Origin: Mesorhizobium terrae
GTDB lineage: Bacteria; Pseudomonadota; Alphaproteobacteria; Rhizobiales; Rhizobiaceae
Reading direction: 5' to 3'
Length of the DNA stretch: 64,000 nucleotides
NCBI RefSeq assembly: GCF_008727715.1
Contig: NZ_CP044218.1
Location: 1,302,001 to 1,366,000, forward strand
The stretch's first letter is position 1, and each line of letters starts with the position of its first letter. The notes below the pieces were generated by a model. It made no database searches. It was given only the letters and a program-made list of their open reading frames with translations, and was not told where the DNA came from. Shown here in pieces: positions 1-7,733 of the stretch. Position numbers and translations under genes: made by a program.

Positions 1-24
1 AGAGGGCGAACACAGGAGGCAGCC

Positions 25-951
25 ATGACCACCGATCGCACACCCCAGCCCCGGAACGACATCTACGAGCGTGTCACCAGCCAGATCATCGCCGCCATCG
101 AGGCCGGCGCCGACCAGTACCGGATGCCCTGGCACCACGACGGATCGGCCATCACTACGCCCGTCAACGTCGCCTCGCGCAAGGCCTATCGTGGCGTCAA
201 CGTCATCGCACTCTGGGCCGCCGCGCACGCCGCCGGCTTTCCCGCCGGCATCTGGGGCACCTATCGCCAGTGGCAGGCGCTCGGCGCCCAGGTCCGCAAG
301 GGCGAGCGCGGGCACCTCGTCGTGTTCTGGAAGACCGTCGATCGCCACGGCAAGGCAGACGTACAGGACGGCGACGAGGATCGCGACGAGCCCGCCCGGC
401 GCATGTTCGCCCGCGGCTACACGGTCTTCAACTGCGCGCAGGTCGACGGCTACACGCCGCCCGAGATACCGGTGCTACCCGAGGCCGAGCGCATCGAGCG
501 GGCCGAACGGTTCTGCGCAGCGCTCGGCATCGACATCCGCCACGGCGGATCGCAGGCCTGTTACCGCCCATCCACCGACCACGTGCAGATGCCCGACTTC
601 GCCTGCTTCCGCGATGCCGCAGCCTATTACGCCGTGCTGCTCCACGAATGCGGGCACGCCTCCGGCGCCAGGCATCGCCTCGACCGTGATCTCTCCGGAC
701 GGTTCGGCTCGGCCGCCTATGCTATGGAGGAATGCACGGTCGAGCTCCTGAGCGCCATGATCTGCGCCGACCTCCATCTCAGCGTCGAGCCGCGGCCCGA
801 CCACGCCAGCTATATCGCCTCCTGGCTCGAGGTGCTTCGCTCCGACAAGCGCGCGATCTTCACCGCCGCAGCCAAGGCGCAGCAGATCGCCGACTGGCTG
901 CACGCCCAGCAGGGCAACGCTTGCCGGAACGACGTCAGGGGCGCCGCATAG
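25..951 (+). CDS. ardC: ArdC-family anti-restriction protein (ssDNA-binding domain plus zincin metallopeptidase)
   Basis: The 308-residue product has the usual ArdC layout. An N-terminal DNA-binding domain (about 8-135) contains the 'WRTYRQW'-type stretch GIWGTYRQWQ. A C-terminal zincin domain carries HECGH at residues 207-211 and a downstream Glu in MEECTVELLSA (about 237) that could be the third zinc ligand. AGGAGG lies just before the ATG. Known for the family: ArdC proteins protect incoming conjugative DNA from host restriction, which suits an ICE. A C-terminal fragment of a second ArdC lies at 6403-6618. The 3' end nearly abuts convergent merR. Confidence 0.9.
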   Translation: MTTDRTPQPRNDIYERVTSQIIAAIEAGADQYRMPWHHDGSAITTPVNVASRKAYRGVNVIALWAAAHAAGFPAGIWGTYRQWQALGAQVRKGERGHLVVFWKTVDRHGKADVQDGDEDRDEPARRMFARGYTVFNCAQVDGYTPPEIPVLPEAERIERAERFCAALGIDIRHGGSQACYRPSTDHVQMPDFACFRDAAAYYAVLLHECGHASGARHRLDRDLSGRFGSAAYAMEECTVELLSAMICADLHLSVEPRPDHASYIASWLEVLRSDKRAIFTAAAKAQQIADWLHAQQGNACRNDVRGAA

Positions 952-967
952 GCGCTCCTCGACCCGA

Positions 968-1396
968 TCAGTTGACAGTTCGCTCCCGGAACAGCGCCTC
1001 AATCAGCGGACATTCCGGCCGCGTGCCGTCGGCGCATTGCGCGACGACGTCCTTGAGCACCCGCTCCATGCGCTTCAGGTCAGCGATCTTCGCCCGCACA
1101 TCGTCGAGATGCGCGGCGGCGACCGCGCTTGCCTCGGCGCAGGGCTGGTCGCGTTCGTCGACCAGGCGCAACAGCTCGCGGATTTCGTCGAGTGAGAAGC
1201 CGAGCTCGCGTGCCCGCAGCACAAAGCGAAGGCGCCGCTCGTGCGTCGTGTCGTAGCTGCGGTAGCCGGCCGCCGTGCGCGGTGGCTCGGGCAGGAGCCC
1301 GACCTTCTCGTAGTAGCGCACAGTCTCCAGATTGCTGCCCGTCCGCCGGGCGAGCTCAGCCCGCTGCAGGCCCTTCACGCCAGCGTGATCGCGCAT
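968..1396 (-). CDS. merR: MerR, mercury-responsive transcriptional regulator
   Basis: This 142-residue MerR-family protein has an N-terminal winged HTH (ELARRTGSNLETVRYYEKVGLL, about 14-35), a dimerisation helix and a C-terminal metal loop. The three Hg(II)-binding cysteines are present at 86 (DQPCAEA), 121 and 129 (CADGTRPEC); the last pair is one residue closer than in Tn501 MerR. I start at the ATG at 1396, which gives a standard length and leaves the mer operator free. An upstream in-frame ATG at 1465 would run back over the operator. It is divergent from merT and should repress and activate that promoter by DNA distortion. Confidence 0.93.
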   Translation of the reverse strand: MRDHAGVKGLQRAELARRTGSNLETVRYYEKVGLLPEPPRTAAGYRSYDTTHERRLRFVLRARELGFSLDEIRELLRLVDERDQPCAEASAVAAAHLDDVRAKIADLKRMERVLKDVVAQCADGTRPECPLIEALFRERTVN

Positions 1397-1410
1397 CGCA
1401 AAAATCCCTC

Positions 1411-1441
1411 TTGACCCTGTAGTTGCTACAGACCGCATGGT
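1411..1441 (+). promoter_or_regulatory. mer operator/promoter (MerR-type, 19-bp spacer)
   Basis: TTGACC (1411-1416) and CATGGT (1436-1441) form -35 and -10 boxes with a 19-bp spacer, the long spacing typical of MerR-activated promoters. Between them is a perfect dyad, CTGTAG and CTACAG separated by TTG (1417-1431). It reads toward merT and overlaps the upstream region of merR. Confidence 0.85.
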
Positions 1442-1482
1442 ACTGCGCAATGAGGATTTCGGCAAGGAAAGCGAGATCGGAC

Positions 1483-1908
1483 ATGGATATATCGCGACCC
1501 AGCACGGCGGGCATGACGTCCGCCACGACCGACGTGCTCGCGTCGGACCGAGCCGAAGTCGGACGGCAGCGCCTGGTCGCCGTCGGCGGCATTCTCGGCG
1601 CGCTTGCCGCCTCCTCGTGCTGCATCGTCCCGCTCATCCTGTTTAGCCTAGGCATTGGTGGCGCCTGGATCGGCAATCTGACGGCGCTCGCGCCCTACAA
1701 GCCGCTCTTCGTCGCCGGGACGACGGGCGTTCTCGGCTACGGCTTCTATCTCGTCTACTGGAAGCCGAGGCGGGCCTGCGCCGAGGATGCTGCCTGCGCG
1801 CGCCCGATCCCCAGCCGCATTGTCCAGATCGCGCTCTGGTTTGCGACGGTGCTCGTCGCGGCCGCCTTCGCATTCGACTACGTCGCCCCGCTGCTGCTTT
1901 CCGCCTGA
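1483..1908 (+). CDS. merT: MerT mercuric ion transporter
   Basis: The 141-residue inner-membrane protein has three predicted transmembrane helices. The Hg(II) relay pair CC (46-47) is in the first helix (AASSCCIVP). A second cysteine pair, C99 and C105 (CAEDAAC), is in the cytoplasmic loop, as in classical MerT. The motif GAWIGNLTAL followed by PYKPLF is a family signature. I chose ATG 1483 because it lies just after the promoter; ATG 1513, with GGCGGG upstream, is the alternative. It is first in the operon and would pass Hg(II) from MerP to the cytoplasmic reductase. Confidence 0.92.
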   Translation: MDISRPSTAGMTSATTDVLASDRAEVGRQRLVAVGGILGALAASSCCIVPLILFSLGIGGAWIGNLTALAPYKPLFVAGTTGVLGYGFYLVYWKPRRACAEDAACARPIPSRIVQIALWFATVLVAAAFAFDYVAPLLLSA

Positions 1909-1929
1909 CACCAAGAGGAGACCCGTCCC

Positions 1930-2226
1930 ATGAAGAAGAGTTTGAGTGCTCTTGCTTTGATCATGTCGGTGATGACCGCGCCTGCCGTGTTCGCTACCGA
2001 ACGCACAGTCACCTTCGCCATCGACAACATGACCTGCGCCTCCTGCCCCTACATCGTGAAGACCTCGATGGCGGCGGTCCCCGGGGTCTCGACGGTGGCC
2101 GTCTCGTTCGAAGCCAAGACCGCGACCGTGACCTTCGACGACGCGCAGACGACCCCGGATGCCATCGCGGCCGCCAGCATGAATGCCGGCTATCCGGCCC
2201 GCCCGACGCAGGAGCAAGGCAGTTGA
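1930..2226 (+). CDS. merP: MerP periplasmic mercury-binding protein
   Basis: The 98-residue product has a signal peptide (1-22, cleavage likely after VFA) and one heavy-metal-associated domain with MTCASC (C36, C39). The beta-alpha-beta-beta-alpha-beta pattern extends to the end. AAGAGGAGA lies a few bases before the ATG. MerP scavenges Hg(II) in the periplasm and hands it to MerT/MerF. It sits 21 bp after merT and 1 bp before merF. Confidence 0.95.
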   Translation: MKKSLSALALIMSVMTAPAVFATERTVTFAIDNMTCASCPYIVKTSMAAVPGVSTVAVSFEAKTATVTFDDAQTTPDAIAAASMNAGYPARPTQEQGS

Positions 2227-2227
2227 C

Positions 2228-2476
2228 ATGCATGACCGCGCCCTGATCCGCACCGGCGCCGCAGGCGCCATTGTCGTTGCGATCTGCTGCGCGGCGCCAC
2301 TCCTTGCCGTGCCCCCGCCGCTGGCCGGCCTCGGCGCGTGGTTGACGGGTTCGGGTCTGGTCGTGCTTTCCCTGATCGCCGCGGGCCTCGGGCTTGTCGC
2401 CTGCGGCATCCATCATCGCCGTGCAAAGGTCGTCTGTTCCAACACGAAGATTCTGAATGAAGGCCTGAAGCCATGA
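2228..2476 (+). CDS. merF: MerF-type mercury transporter
   Basis: This 82-residue protein has two predicted transmembrane helices and CC at 20-21 in the first (VAICCAAPL), the MerF transport pair. The second, cytoplasmic pair of classical MerF is reduced to one cysteine, C70 (KVVCSN). It starts 1 bp after the merP stop and overlaps the fusion gene by 4 bp, so it is probably translated by coupling. It may act as a second uptake route beside MerT. Confidence 0.85.
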   Translation: MHDRALIRTGAAGAIVVAICCAAPLLAVPPPLAGLGAWLTGSGLVVLSLIAAGLGLVACGIHHRRAKVVCSNTKILNEGLKP

Positions 2477-4776
2477 ACGATTGCTGCACATCCTCCGCGT
2501 CCCGCGACAAGGCGACGGTTTCTACATCCGCAACGGTGCCGAGCTTGGCCGTGCGGCCGGGTGTGACGTTTCCGGACTGGTCGGTGGTTTCGTCACCCGT
2601 GGTGAAGGAGGCCCTGCTGGCCATGGTCGGCTCCGACCATGTGCTCAACCGCTGGAGCGGCTACGAGGCGGCCACGGATCGCGTGCGCGTTGCGTTGCTA
2701 CAGCTCTACGCCGAACACGGGCGAGCCCCGACCCCAAGCGCGCTTGCCAAGCGTGCGGGGCTGAGCGAGGAAGCCGTCCGTGCGCTGCTCGAAGAGCTCC
2801 GCCGTCGCGACCTCGTCGTACTCGATGGCGACATGATTGTCGGCGCGTATCCCTTCACCGACCGCGACACCGGCCACCGGGTCACACTGGACGGACGCAC
2901 TCTTACTGCGATGTGCGCGGTCGACGCGCTCGGCATCGGCGCTATGACCGACCAAGACATCTCGATCGTCTCGCGCTGCCGCCACTGCGGCGCGCCGGTC
3001 CGGATCACCACGCAGGAACGGGGCCGGGCTCTGGCCGACGTTGAGCCGACGACGGCCGTCGTATGGCTCAGCGTCCATTACGAAGGCGGATGCGCTGCGA
3101 ACTCGCTGTGCACTGCAACATCCTTCTTCTGTTCCGACGATCACCTCGCCGCGTGGCGCCGGCAGCGTCCTGCAGACGAGCCGGGATTCCGGCTGTCGAT
3201 CGAGGAAGCTCTCGAAGCAGGTCGGGCGATCTTCGGGCCCAGCCTTGCCGGAATCGGCACAATCGCCGGCCACGGCAACAACGCGGCCGAGACACAAGGT
3301 GAGCCTCAATCGTCGGGCGATACGGCATCGCCGGACAGGCCCGTGACGCATCGGCGCCTTGGCACGAATGGCCGCAACAATGGTTCCTACGACCTTGCCA
3401 TCATCGGCGCCGGCTCGGCCGGCTTCTCGGCCGCGATCACGGCAGCCGATCAGGGCGCCCAGGTGGCCCTCATCGGCAGCGGCACCATCGGCGGCACCTG
3501 CGTCAATATCGGTTGCGTGCCGTCGAAGACGCTGATCCGCGCCGCCGAGACGCTCCACAATGCCCGAGCCGCGGCACGTTTCGCCGGCATCACGGCCGAG
3601 GCCGAACTGACCGACTGGGGCGGAACCGTCCGTCAGAAGGACGCGCTGGTTTCGGAGCTACGTCAGGCCAAGTACGCCGACCTGCTCCCGGCTTACAACG
3701 GCATCGCCTATCGCGAAGGGCCGGCGCGCATCGTGGACGGCGGCGTCCAGGTGGACGGCACGTTTGTCTCAGCCGGCAAGATCATCATCGCGACCGGCGC
3801 GCGACCGGCCGTCCCTGTCATCCCCGGCATCGAGACCGTGCCATACCTGACGAGCACGACGGCGCTTGATCTCGAGGCGCTGCCCCGATCTCTGCTCGTG
3901 ATCGGCGGCGGCTATATCGGGGCCGAACTCGCCCAGATGTTCGCCCGCGCCGGCGTCGAGGTGACGCTGGTGTGCCGCTCGCGTCTCCTTCCGGAGGCCG
4001 AACCCGAGATCGGCACGGCGCTGACGGGGTATTTCATGGACGAGAGCATCGCGGTGATTTCCGGCATCACGTACCGGACGATCCGCAAGACCGCGGACGG
4101 TGTTGCACTCACTGTCCATCGCGACGGCAAGGACGTCACGATCGACGCCGATCAGGTGCTCGTGGCGACGGGCCGCGCGCCCAATATCGAAGGTCTCGGG
4201 CTCGCCGAGCATGGGATCGCTCTCTCGCCGAAGGGCGGCATCTTCGTCGATGACCGCATGCGCACGACAAGATCGGGCGTGTACGCTGCCGGCGACGTCA
4301 CCGGTCACGATCAGTTCGTCTACATGGCCGCCTACGGTGCCAAGCTCGCGGCGAAGAACGCCCTCAACGGCGACAGCCTGCGCTACGACAACAGTGCCAT
4401 GCCGGCCATCGTCTTCACCGATCCGCAGGTGGCGAGCGTCGGGCTGACAGAGGCGGCTGCGCGGACCGCCGGCCACGCCGTCCGTGTCTCCACGATCGGT
4501 CTCGACCAGGTGCCGCGCGCGATTGCCGCCCGAGACACACGCGGGCTCATCAAGCTCGTCGCCGACGCTGGCAGCGGCCGGCTGCTCGGGGCGCATATCC
4601 TCGCACCGGAGGGAGCCGACAGCATCCAGACGGCGGCCCTGGCAATCCGGCACGGCCTCACCGTCGACGACCTCGCGGATACGCTCTTTCCGTATCTCAC
4701 CACCGTTGAGGGCCTGAAGCTCGCGGCTCTTGCCTTCGACAAGGACGTGGCGAAGCTCTCATGCTGCGCCGGCTGA
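2473..4776 (+). CDS. merBA: Organomercurial lyase-mercuric reductase fusion (MerB-MerA)
   Basis: One 767-residue polypeptide joins two enzymes. Residues about 30-245 are MerB, with the catalytic trio conserved: C148 and D151 in MCAVDALG and C220 in FFCSDDH. After a linker (about 246-305), residues about 306-767 are MerA, with the FAD site (IIGAGSAGFSAA), redox pair C343/C348 (GGTCVNIGCVPSK), NADPH site (IGGGYIGAELA) and the C-terminal Hg-binding CC (KLSCCAG). MerB takes the place of the NmerA metallochaperone domain. Expected reactions: protonolysis of the carbon-mercury bond, then NADPH reduction of Hg(II) to Hg(0). The 4-bp overlap with merF supports coupled translation. Confidence 0.95.
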   Translation: MNDCCTSSASRDKATVSTSATVPSLAVRPGVTFPDWSVVSSPVVKEALLAMVGSDHVLNRWSGYEAATDRVRVALLQLYAEHGRAPTPSALAKRAGLSEEAVRALLEELRRRDLVVLDGDMIVGAYPFTDRDTGHRVTLDGRTLTAMCAVDALGIGAMTDQDISIVSRCRHCGAPVRITTQERGRALADVEPTTAVVWLSVHYEGGCAANSLCTATSFFCSDDHLAAWRRQRPADEPGFRLSIEEALEAGRAIFGPSLAGIGTIAGHGNNAAETQGEPQSSGDTASPDRPVTHRRLGTNGRNNGSYDLAIIGAGSAGFSAAITAADQGAQVALIGSGTIGGTCVNIGCVPSKTLIRAAETLHNARAAARFAGITAEAELTDWGGTVRQKDALVSELRQAKYADLLPAYNGIAYREGPARIVDGGVQVDGTFVSAGKIIIATGARPAVPVIPGIETVPYLTSTTALDLEALPRSLLVIGGGYIGAELAQMFARAGVEVTLVCRSRLLPEAEPEIGTALTGYFMDESIAVISGITYRTIRKTADGVALTVHRDGKDVTIDADQVLVATGRAPNIEGLGLAEHGIALSPKGGIFVDDRMRTTRSGVYAAGDVTGHDQFVYMAAYGAKLAAKNALNGDSLRYDNSAMPAIVFTDPQVASVGLTEAAARTAGHAVRVSTIGLDQVPRAIAARDTRGLIKLVADAGSGRLLGAHILAPEGADSIQTAALAIRHGLTVDDLADTLFPYLTTVEGLKLAALAFDKDVAKLSCCAG

Positions 4777-4823
4777 GCCGTGAAGGCTCGGATGTCGAAC
4801 GTGACAATGTTGGAGGAGATCTA

Positions 4824-6170
4824 GTGGCGAAGAGATATGACCTTGCGATCATCGGCACGGGAACGGCTGCGATCGTAACAGCACACAGGGTTCGTGCGGC
4901 TGGCTGGAGCGTCGCCGTCGCGGACTTCCGGCCCTTCGGGGGCACCTGCGCCTTGCGCGGTTGCGATCCGAAGAAGATGATGGTCGGCGGCGCCGAGGCG
5001 GCTGATCACGCCTGGCGCATGAGCGGACGTGGAATCGAAGGGGACGCGACGCTCGATTGGACGGGACTGATGGCCTTCAAGCGCAGCTTCACCGATCCGG
5101 TACCGCAGAAGCGTGAGAAAGCCTTTGCCGACAAAGGGATTCACGCCTTCCACGGTCACGTTCGCTTTATCGGCCCGAATGCGCTCGAGTTCGGAGGAGA
5201 GAGGATCGAGGCGGACCGTATCGTGATCGCCGCCGGCGCCGAGGCCGTGCCGCTCGGCATTCCGGGCGAGCAGCACCTGATCACCAATGAAGGCTTCCTG
5301 GAACTGGAGAGCCTGCCTGAACGCATCGTCCTTGTCGGCGGCGGTTATATCGCGGCCGAGTTTTCGCACATCGCGGCGCGCGCCGGAGCACAGGTCACAA
5401 TTCTTCAGCACGGGAAGCGAATGCTCAAGCAATTCGACCCCGATCTCGTCGGCTGGCTGATGGACAAGTTCAGCGAGCGCGGCATCAATGTCCGCACACA
5501 GGCAGGGGTGACCGCCATTGAGAAGGTATCAGACGGCTATCGCGTCCGGGCGGACTGTCCTGACGGCGAACTCGATATGGACGCAGATCTGGTCGTCCAT
5601 GCCGCGGGTCGGGCGCCGGCGCTCGCGACGCTCGATCTCGATGCCGGGAGCGTAAAGCACCATAACGGGCGGCTGGCGTTGAACGGATTTTTGCAAAGCG
5701 TCTCCAACCCCGCGGTCTACGCAGCAGGTGATGCCGCCGGCCTAGGACCGCCGCTCACTCCGGTATCAAGCCATGACGCGAAGGTAGTCTCGGCGAACCT
5801 GCTCAACGGCAACACGGTCAGGCCTGAATACACAGGCGTTCCGAGTGTCGCCTTCACCATCCCGCCGATCGCAGCCGTCGGCATGAGCGAAGCCAAGGCG
5901 CGTGAGAAAGGCCTGAACGTTCGCGTAAAGACCGAGCGCGTGGACGGCTGGTTCACCGCACGCCAGCAGGCCGAGACGGTGTATGGCTTCAAAACGTTGG
6001 TCGACGCGGACACTGACCGCATCCTCGGCGCCCATCTTGTCGGTCCGCACGCTGACGAAGTGATCAACATCTTTGCACTGGCGATCAGGCAAGGGCTGAC
6101 GGCAGAGCAGTTGAAGACCACCATGTTCGCATATCCCAGCGGCGCGTCAGATATCGGCGAGATGCTTTGA
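4824..6170 (+). CDS. Mercuric-reductase-like FAD-dependent disulfide oxidoreductase
   Basis: This 449-residue class-I flavin disulfide reductase starts at GTG 4824, with GGAGGAG five bases upstream. It has an N-terminal FAD site (IIGTGTAAIVTAH), a redox pair in FGGTCALRGCDPKK, a central NAD(P)H site (VGGGYIAAEFSH) and a dimerisation domain. It lacks the NmerA domain, the C-terminal CC of MerA and the HPT-type ending of lipoamide dehydrogenase; its end is FAYPSGASDIGEML. Its place 47 bp after merBA suggests a role in thiol or mercury redox, but the substrate cannot be read from sequence. It is the last gene of the mer block. Confidence 0.8.
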   Translation: MAKRYDLAIIGTGTAAIVTAHRVRAAGWSVAVADFRPFGGTCALRGCDPKKMMVGGAEAADHAWRMSGRGIEGDATLDWTGLMAFKRSFTDPVPQKREKAFADKGIHAFHGHVRFIGPNALEFGGERIEADRIVIAAGAEAVPLGIPGEQHLITNEGFLELESLPERIVLVGGGYIAAEFSHIAARAGAQVTILQHGKRMLKQFDPDLVGWLMDKFSERGINVRTQAGVTAIEKVSDGYRVRADCPDGELDMDADLVVHAAGRAPALATLDLDAGSVKHHNGRLALNGFLQSVSNPAVYAAGDAAGLGPPLTPVSSHDAKVVSANLLNGNTVRPEYTGVPSVAFTIPPIAAVGMSEAKAREKGLNVRVKTERVDGWFTARQQAETVYGFKTLVDADTDRILGAHLVGPHADEVINIFALAIRQGLTAEQLKTTMFAYPSGASDIGEML

Positions 6171-6377
6171 GCGTAAGTGAGGTGGTCGACCGGTACGGCC
6201 GCGGAGCAGTCTGCACGAAAGAAATCCCTTCACCAGTCGCATTCGGTTCGCTGAGCAGTCGTAAAAACCACGAACCGCAATGCGAAGAGCAGCCCTCCAG
6301 ATACTCCCGAGTGTCTCACCCGTTCTAAAACCGCGCAACGCCGCCAGATCGGCTGGTTTCGGCTGATGAAAGTCCGC

Positions 6378-6402
6378 TGAGACAGCTTGACTGTTCAGAT
6401 AA
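6378..6402 (-). repeat. Right terminal sequence of the mercury cargo
   Basis: Read on the minus strand from 6402, this begins TTATCTGAACAGTCAA and ends TGTCTCA. It matches 23 of 25 positions with the left end of the chromate/nickel block (41670-41694) and is clearly related to that block's right end (48545-48571). The ArdC fragment resumes in frame at the next base. The 207 bases to its left, back to the oxidoreductase stop, hold no gene. Confidence 0.7.
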
Positions 6403-6618
6403 GTGGCCGAAATGAACGCCGCCTTCTGCTGCGCGTCGCTCGGCATCGTTCCGACCGTGCGCCACGCGGACTATATCGGCTCCTGGCTCGAGGTCCTGCG
6501 CGAGGACAACCGCGCCGTCGTGCGCGCCGCCTCACAGGCCAGCAAGGCGGCGGACTGGATCCTCGGCTTCCTGCCCGACACCGAGAGCGCCAACACCACA
6601 GCGCAGGAGGCGGCATGA
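6403..6618 (+). pseudogene. ArdC C-terminal fragment, truncated by the mercury cargo
   Basis: The reading frame from 6403 encodes about 71 residues of an ArdC C-terminus (VAEMNAAFCCASLGI, then HADYIGSWLEVLRED). It aligns with HASYIASWLEVLRSD in the full ardC at 25-951 but is a different paralogue. The N-terminal domain and the zinc motif are missing because the cargo end abuts the first base. Its stop overlaps the next gene start (ATGATGA), so it may still act as a translated leader for that gene. Confidence 0.8.
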
Positions 6619-7565
6619 TGCTGGGCCTCCTCACATCTGCGGCCGTCAGCGGCGCGCCTGCGTCGGAATCGATCCGGCTTCGCGTTCTCAGCCTCGGCGC
6701 CGGCGTGCAGTCGACCACGCTGGCGCTGATGGCCGCCGACGGCGAGGTCGGGCCCATGCCCGACTGCGCCATCTTCTCCGACACCGGCTGGGAGCCGAAG
6801 GCCGTCTATGAGCACCTGGCCTGGCTCATGTCGCCCAATGTGCTGCCGTTCCCCATCCACATCGTCTCGGCCGGCAACATCCGCGACGATCTGATCGCCG
6901 GAGCGCAGGGTGCGCGCTGGGCGTCCATCCCCGCCTTCACCCGCAACGTCACGCCGGCCGGGACGGCCATGCCCGTGTTCGATGAGGGCGATGACGGCGA
7001 GCTGGTGGCGATCGGCGAGCGCATCCTACCGACCGACCGCGTCGACGTCGGGATGATCCGCCGGCAATGCACGAAGGACTACAAGATCGTGCCGATCCGG
7101 CGGAAGGTGCGCGAACTCGTCGACCTGACAGGACGGCGCTCTCCGAGCACGCCGATCGTCGAGCAGTGGATCGGCATCTCGATCGACGAGGCGATCCGGA
7201 TGAAGCCCTCGTTCGAGGACTGGCAGGTCAATCGCTGGCCGCTGATCGAACAGCGCCTCTCGCGGCAGGATTGCCTGCGCTGGCTGACGCGGCACGATTA
7301 TCCCATCCCGCCGAAGAGCGCGTGCATCGGCTGTCCCTTCCACTCCGACGCCCATTGGCGGCGGATGCGGGACAACGATCCGGACGCCTGGGGCGACGCG
7401 GTTCTGGTCGATCGCGCCATTCGCACCGGATTTCGTGGCATTCGCGGCGAGGTCTTCCTGCATCGCTCGGCCGTGCCGCTCGACCAGGCCGACATCTCCA
7501 ACGCCAGCGATCGCGGCCAGCTCGATCTCTGGCCCAACGAGTGTGAGGGCATGTGCGGGGTCTGA
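6615..7565 (+). CDS. PP-loop (PAPS reductase-like) protein of ICEs
   Basis: The 316-residue product opens with an adenine-nucleotide alpha-hydrolase/PP-loop motif, VLSLGAGVQSTTLALMA (about 24-40). It ends with a cysteine cluster, ACIGCPFHSDAHWRRM, seen in PAPS-reductase and DndC-like proteins. AGGAGG lies at 6605-6610. ATG 6615 or 6618 may be used; both overlap the ArdC-fragment stop. The family is routinely found beside ardC and parB in ICEs, but its substrate is unknown. Sulfate assimilation is unlikely given this context; a nucleic-acid modification or anti-defence role is only a guess. Confidence 0.8.
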   Translation: MMLGLLTSAAVSGAPASESIRLRVLSLGAGVQSTTLALMAADGEVGPMPDCAIFSDTGWEPKAVYEHLAWLMSPNVLPFPIHIVSAGNIRDDLIAGAQGARWASIPAFTRNVTPAGTAMPVFDEGDDGELVAIGERILPTDRVDVGMIRRQCTKDYKIVPIRRKVRELVDLTGRRSPSTPIVEQWIGISIDEAIRMKPSFEDWQVNRWPLIEQRLSRQDCLRWLTRHDYPIPPKSACIGCPFHSDAHWRRMRDNDPDAWGDAVLVDRAIRTGFRGIRGEVFLHRSAVPLDQADISNASDRGQLDLWPNECEGMCGV

Positions 7566-7569
7566 AGGT

Positions 7570-7581
7570 CCGGAAATCCGG
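7570..7581. repeat. CCGGAAATCCGG palindromic motif upstream of parB
   Basis: CCGGAAATCCGG lies 152 bp before the parB start and occurs again at 39366-39377 near the start of trbG. Here it is extended to two TCCGGA palindromes separated by AA. A partition (parS-like) role is possible because of the position, but nothing in the sequence proves it. Confidence 0.35.
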
Positions 7582-7733
7582 AAAAGCGGGCAGGCGGACT
7601 TCCGGCTTCGTGTCTTTCTGGTTCGTCGGCTTTGCGGCGCGGTCCTCCGAGAGGAAGAGGGCTGCGCCGGTTTTCGCGGCGGGTTGGAGGTCGAGAGAGA
7701 GGCTCTCGGCCGCCCGCCGCGGAGACTACCCCC

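Larger units (their letters stand above)
1..6402. mobile_element. Mercury-resistance cargo block; only its right end is defined
   Basis: The block holds ardC and the mer genes and ends at 6402 with a terminal sequence shared with the chromate/nickel block (see 6378-6402). The next base, 6403, starts an in-frame C-terminal piece of a different ArdC, so the block interrupts that gene. No matching left end is visible between 1 and 1410. It therefore lies upstream of the window, which would place the intact ardC at 25-951 inside the block, or it has been lost. No transposase is recognisable. The left limit given here is simply the window edge. Confidence 0.45.

Noticed and set aside
968..985. GTTGACAGTTC near the 3' end of merR as the missing left end of the mercury cargo
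   Set aside because: It matches only part of the terminal sequence, is in the same rather than inverted orientation, lacks the TGTCTCA part and is simply the merR C-terminal coding sequence.
6147..6446. A minus-strand ORF whose translation contains YLNSQ like the broken DUF2274
   Set aside because: The similarity is confined to the shared terminal repeat; the rest of the ORF has no coding character or homology.
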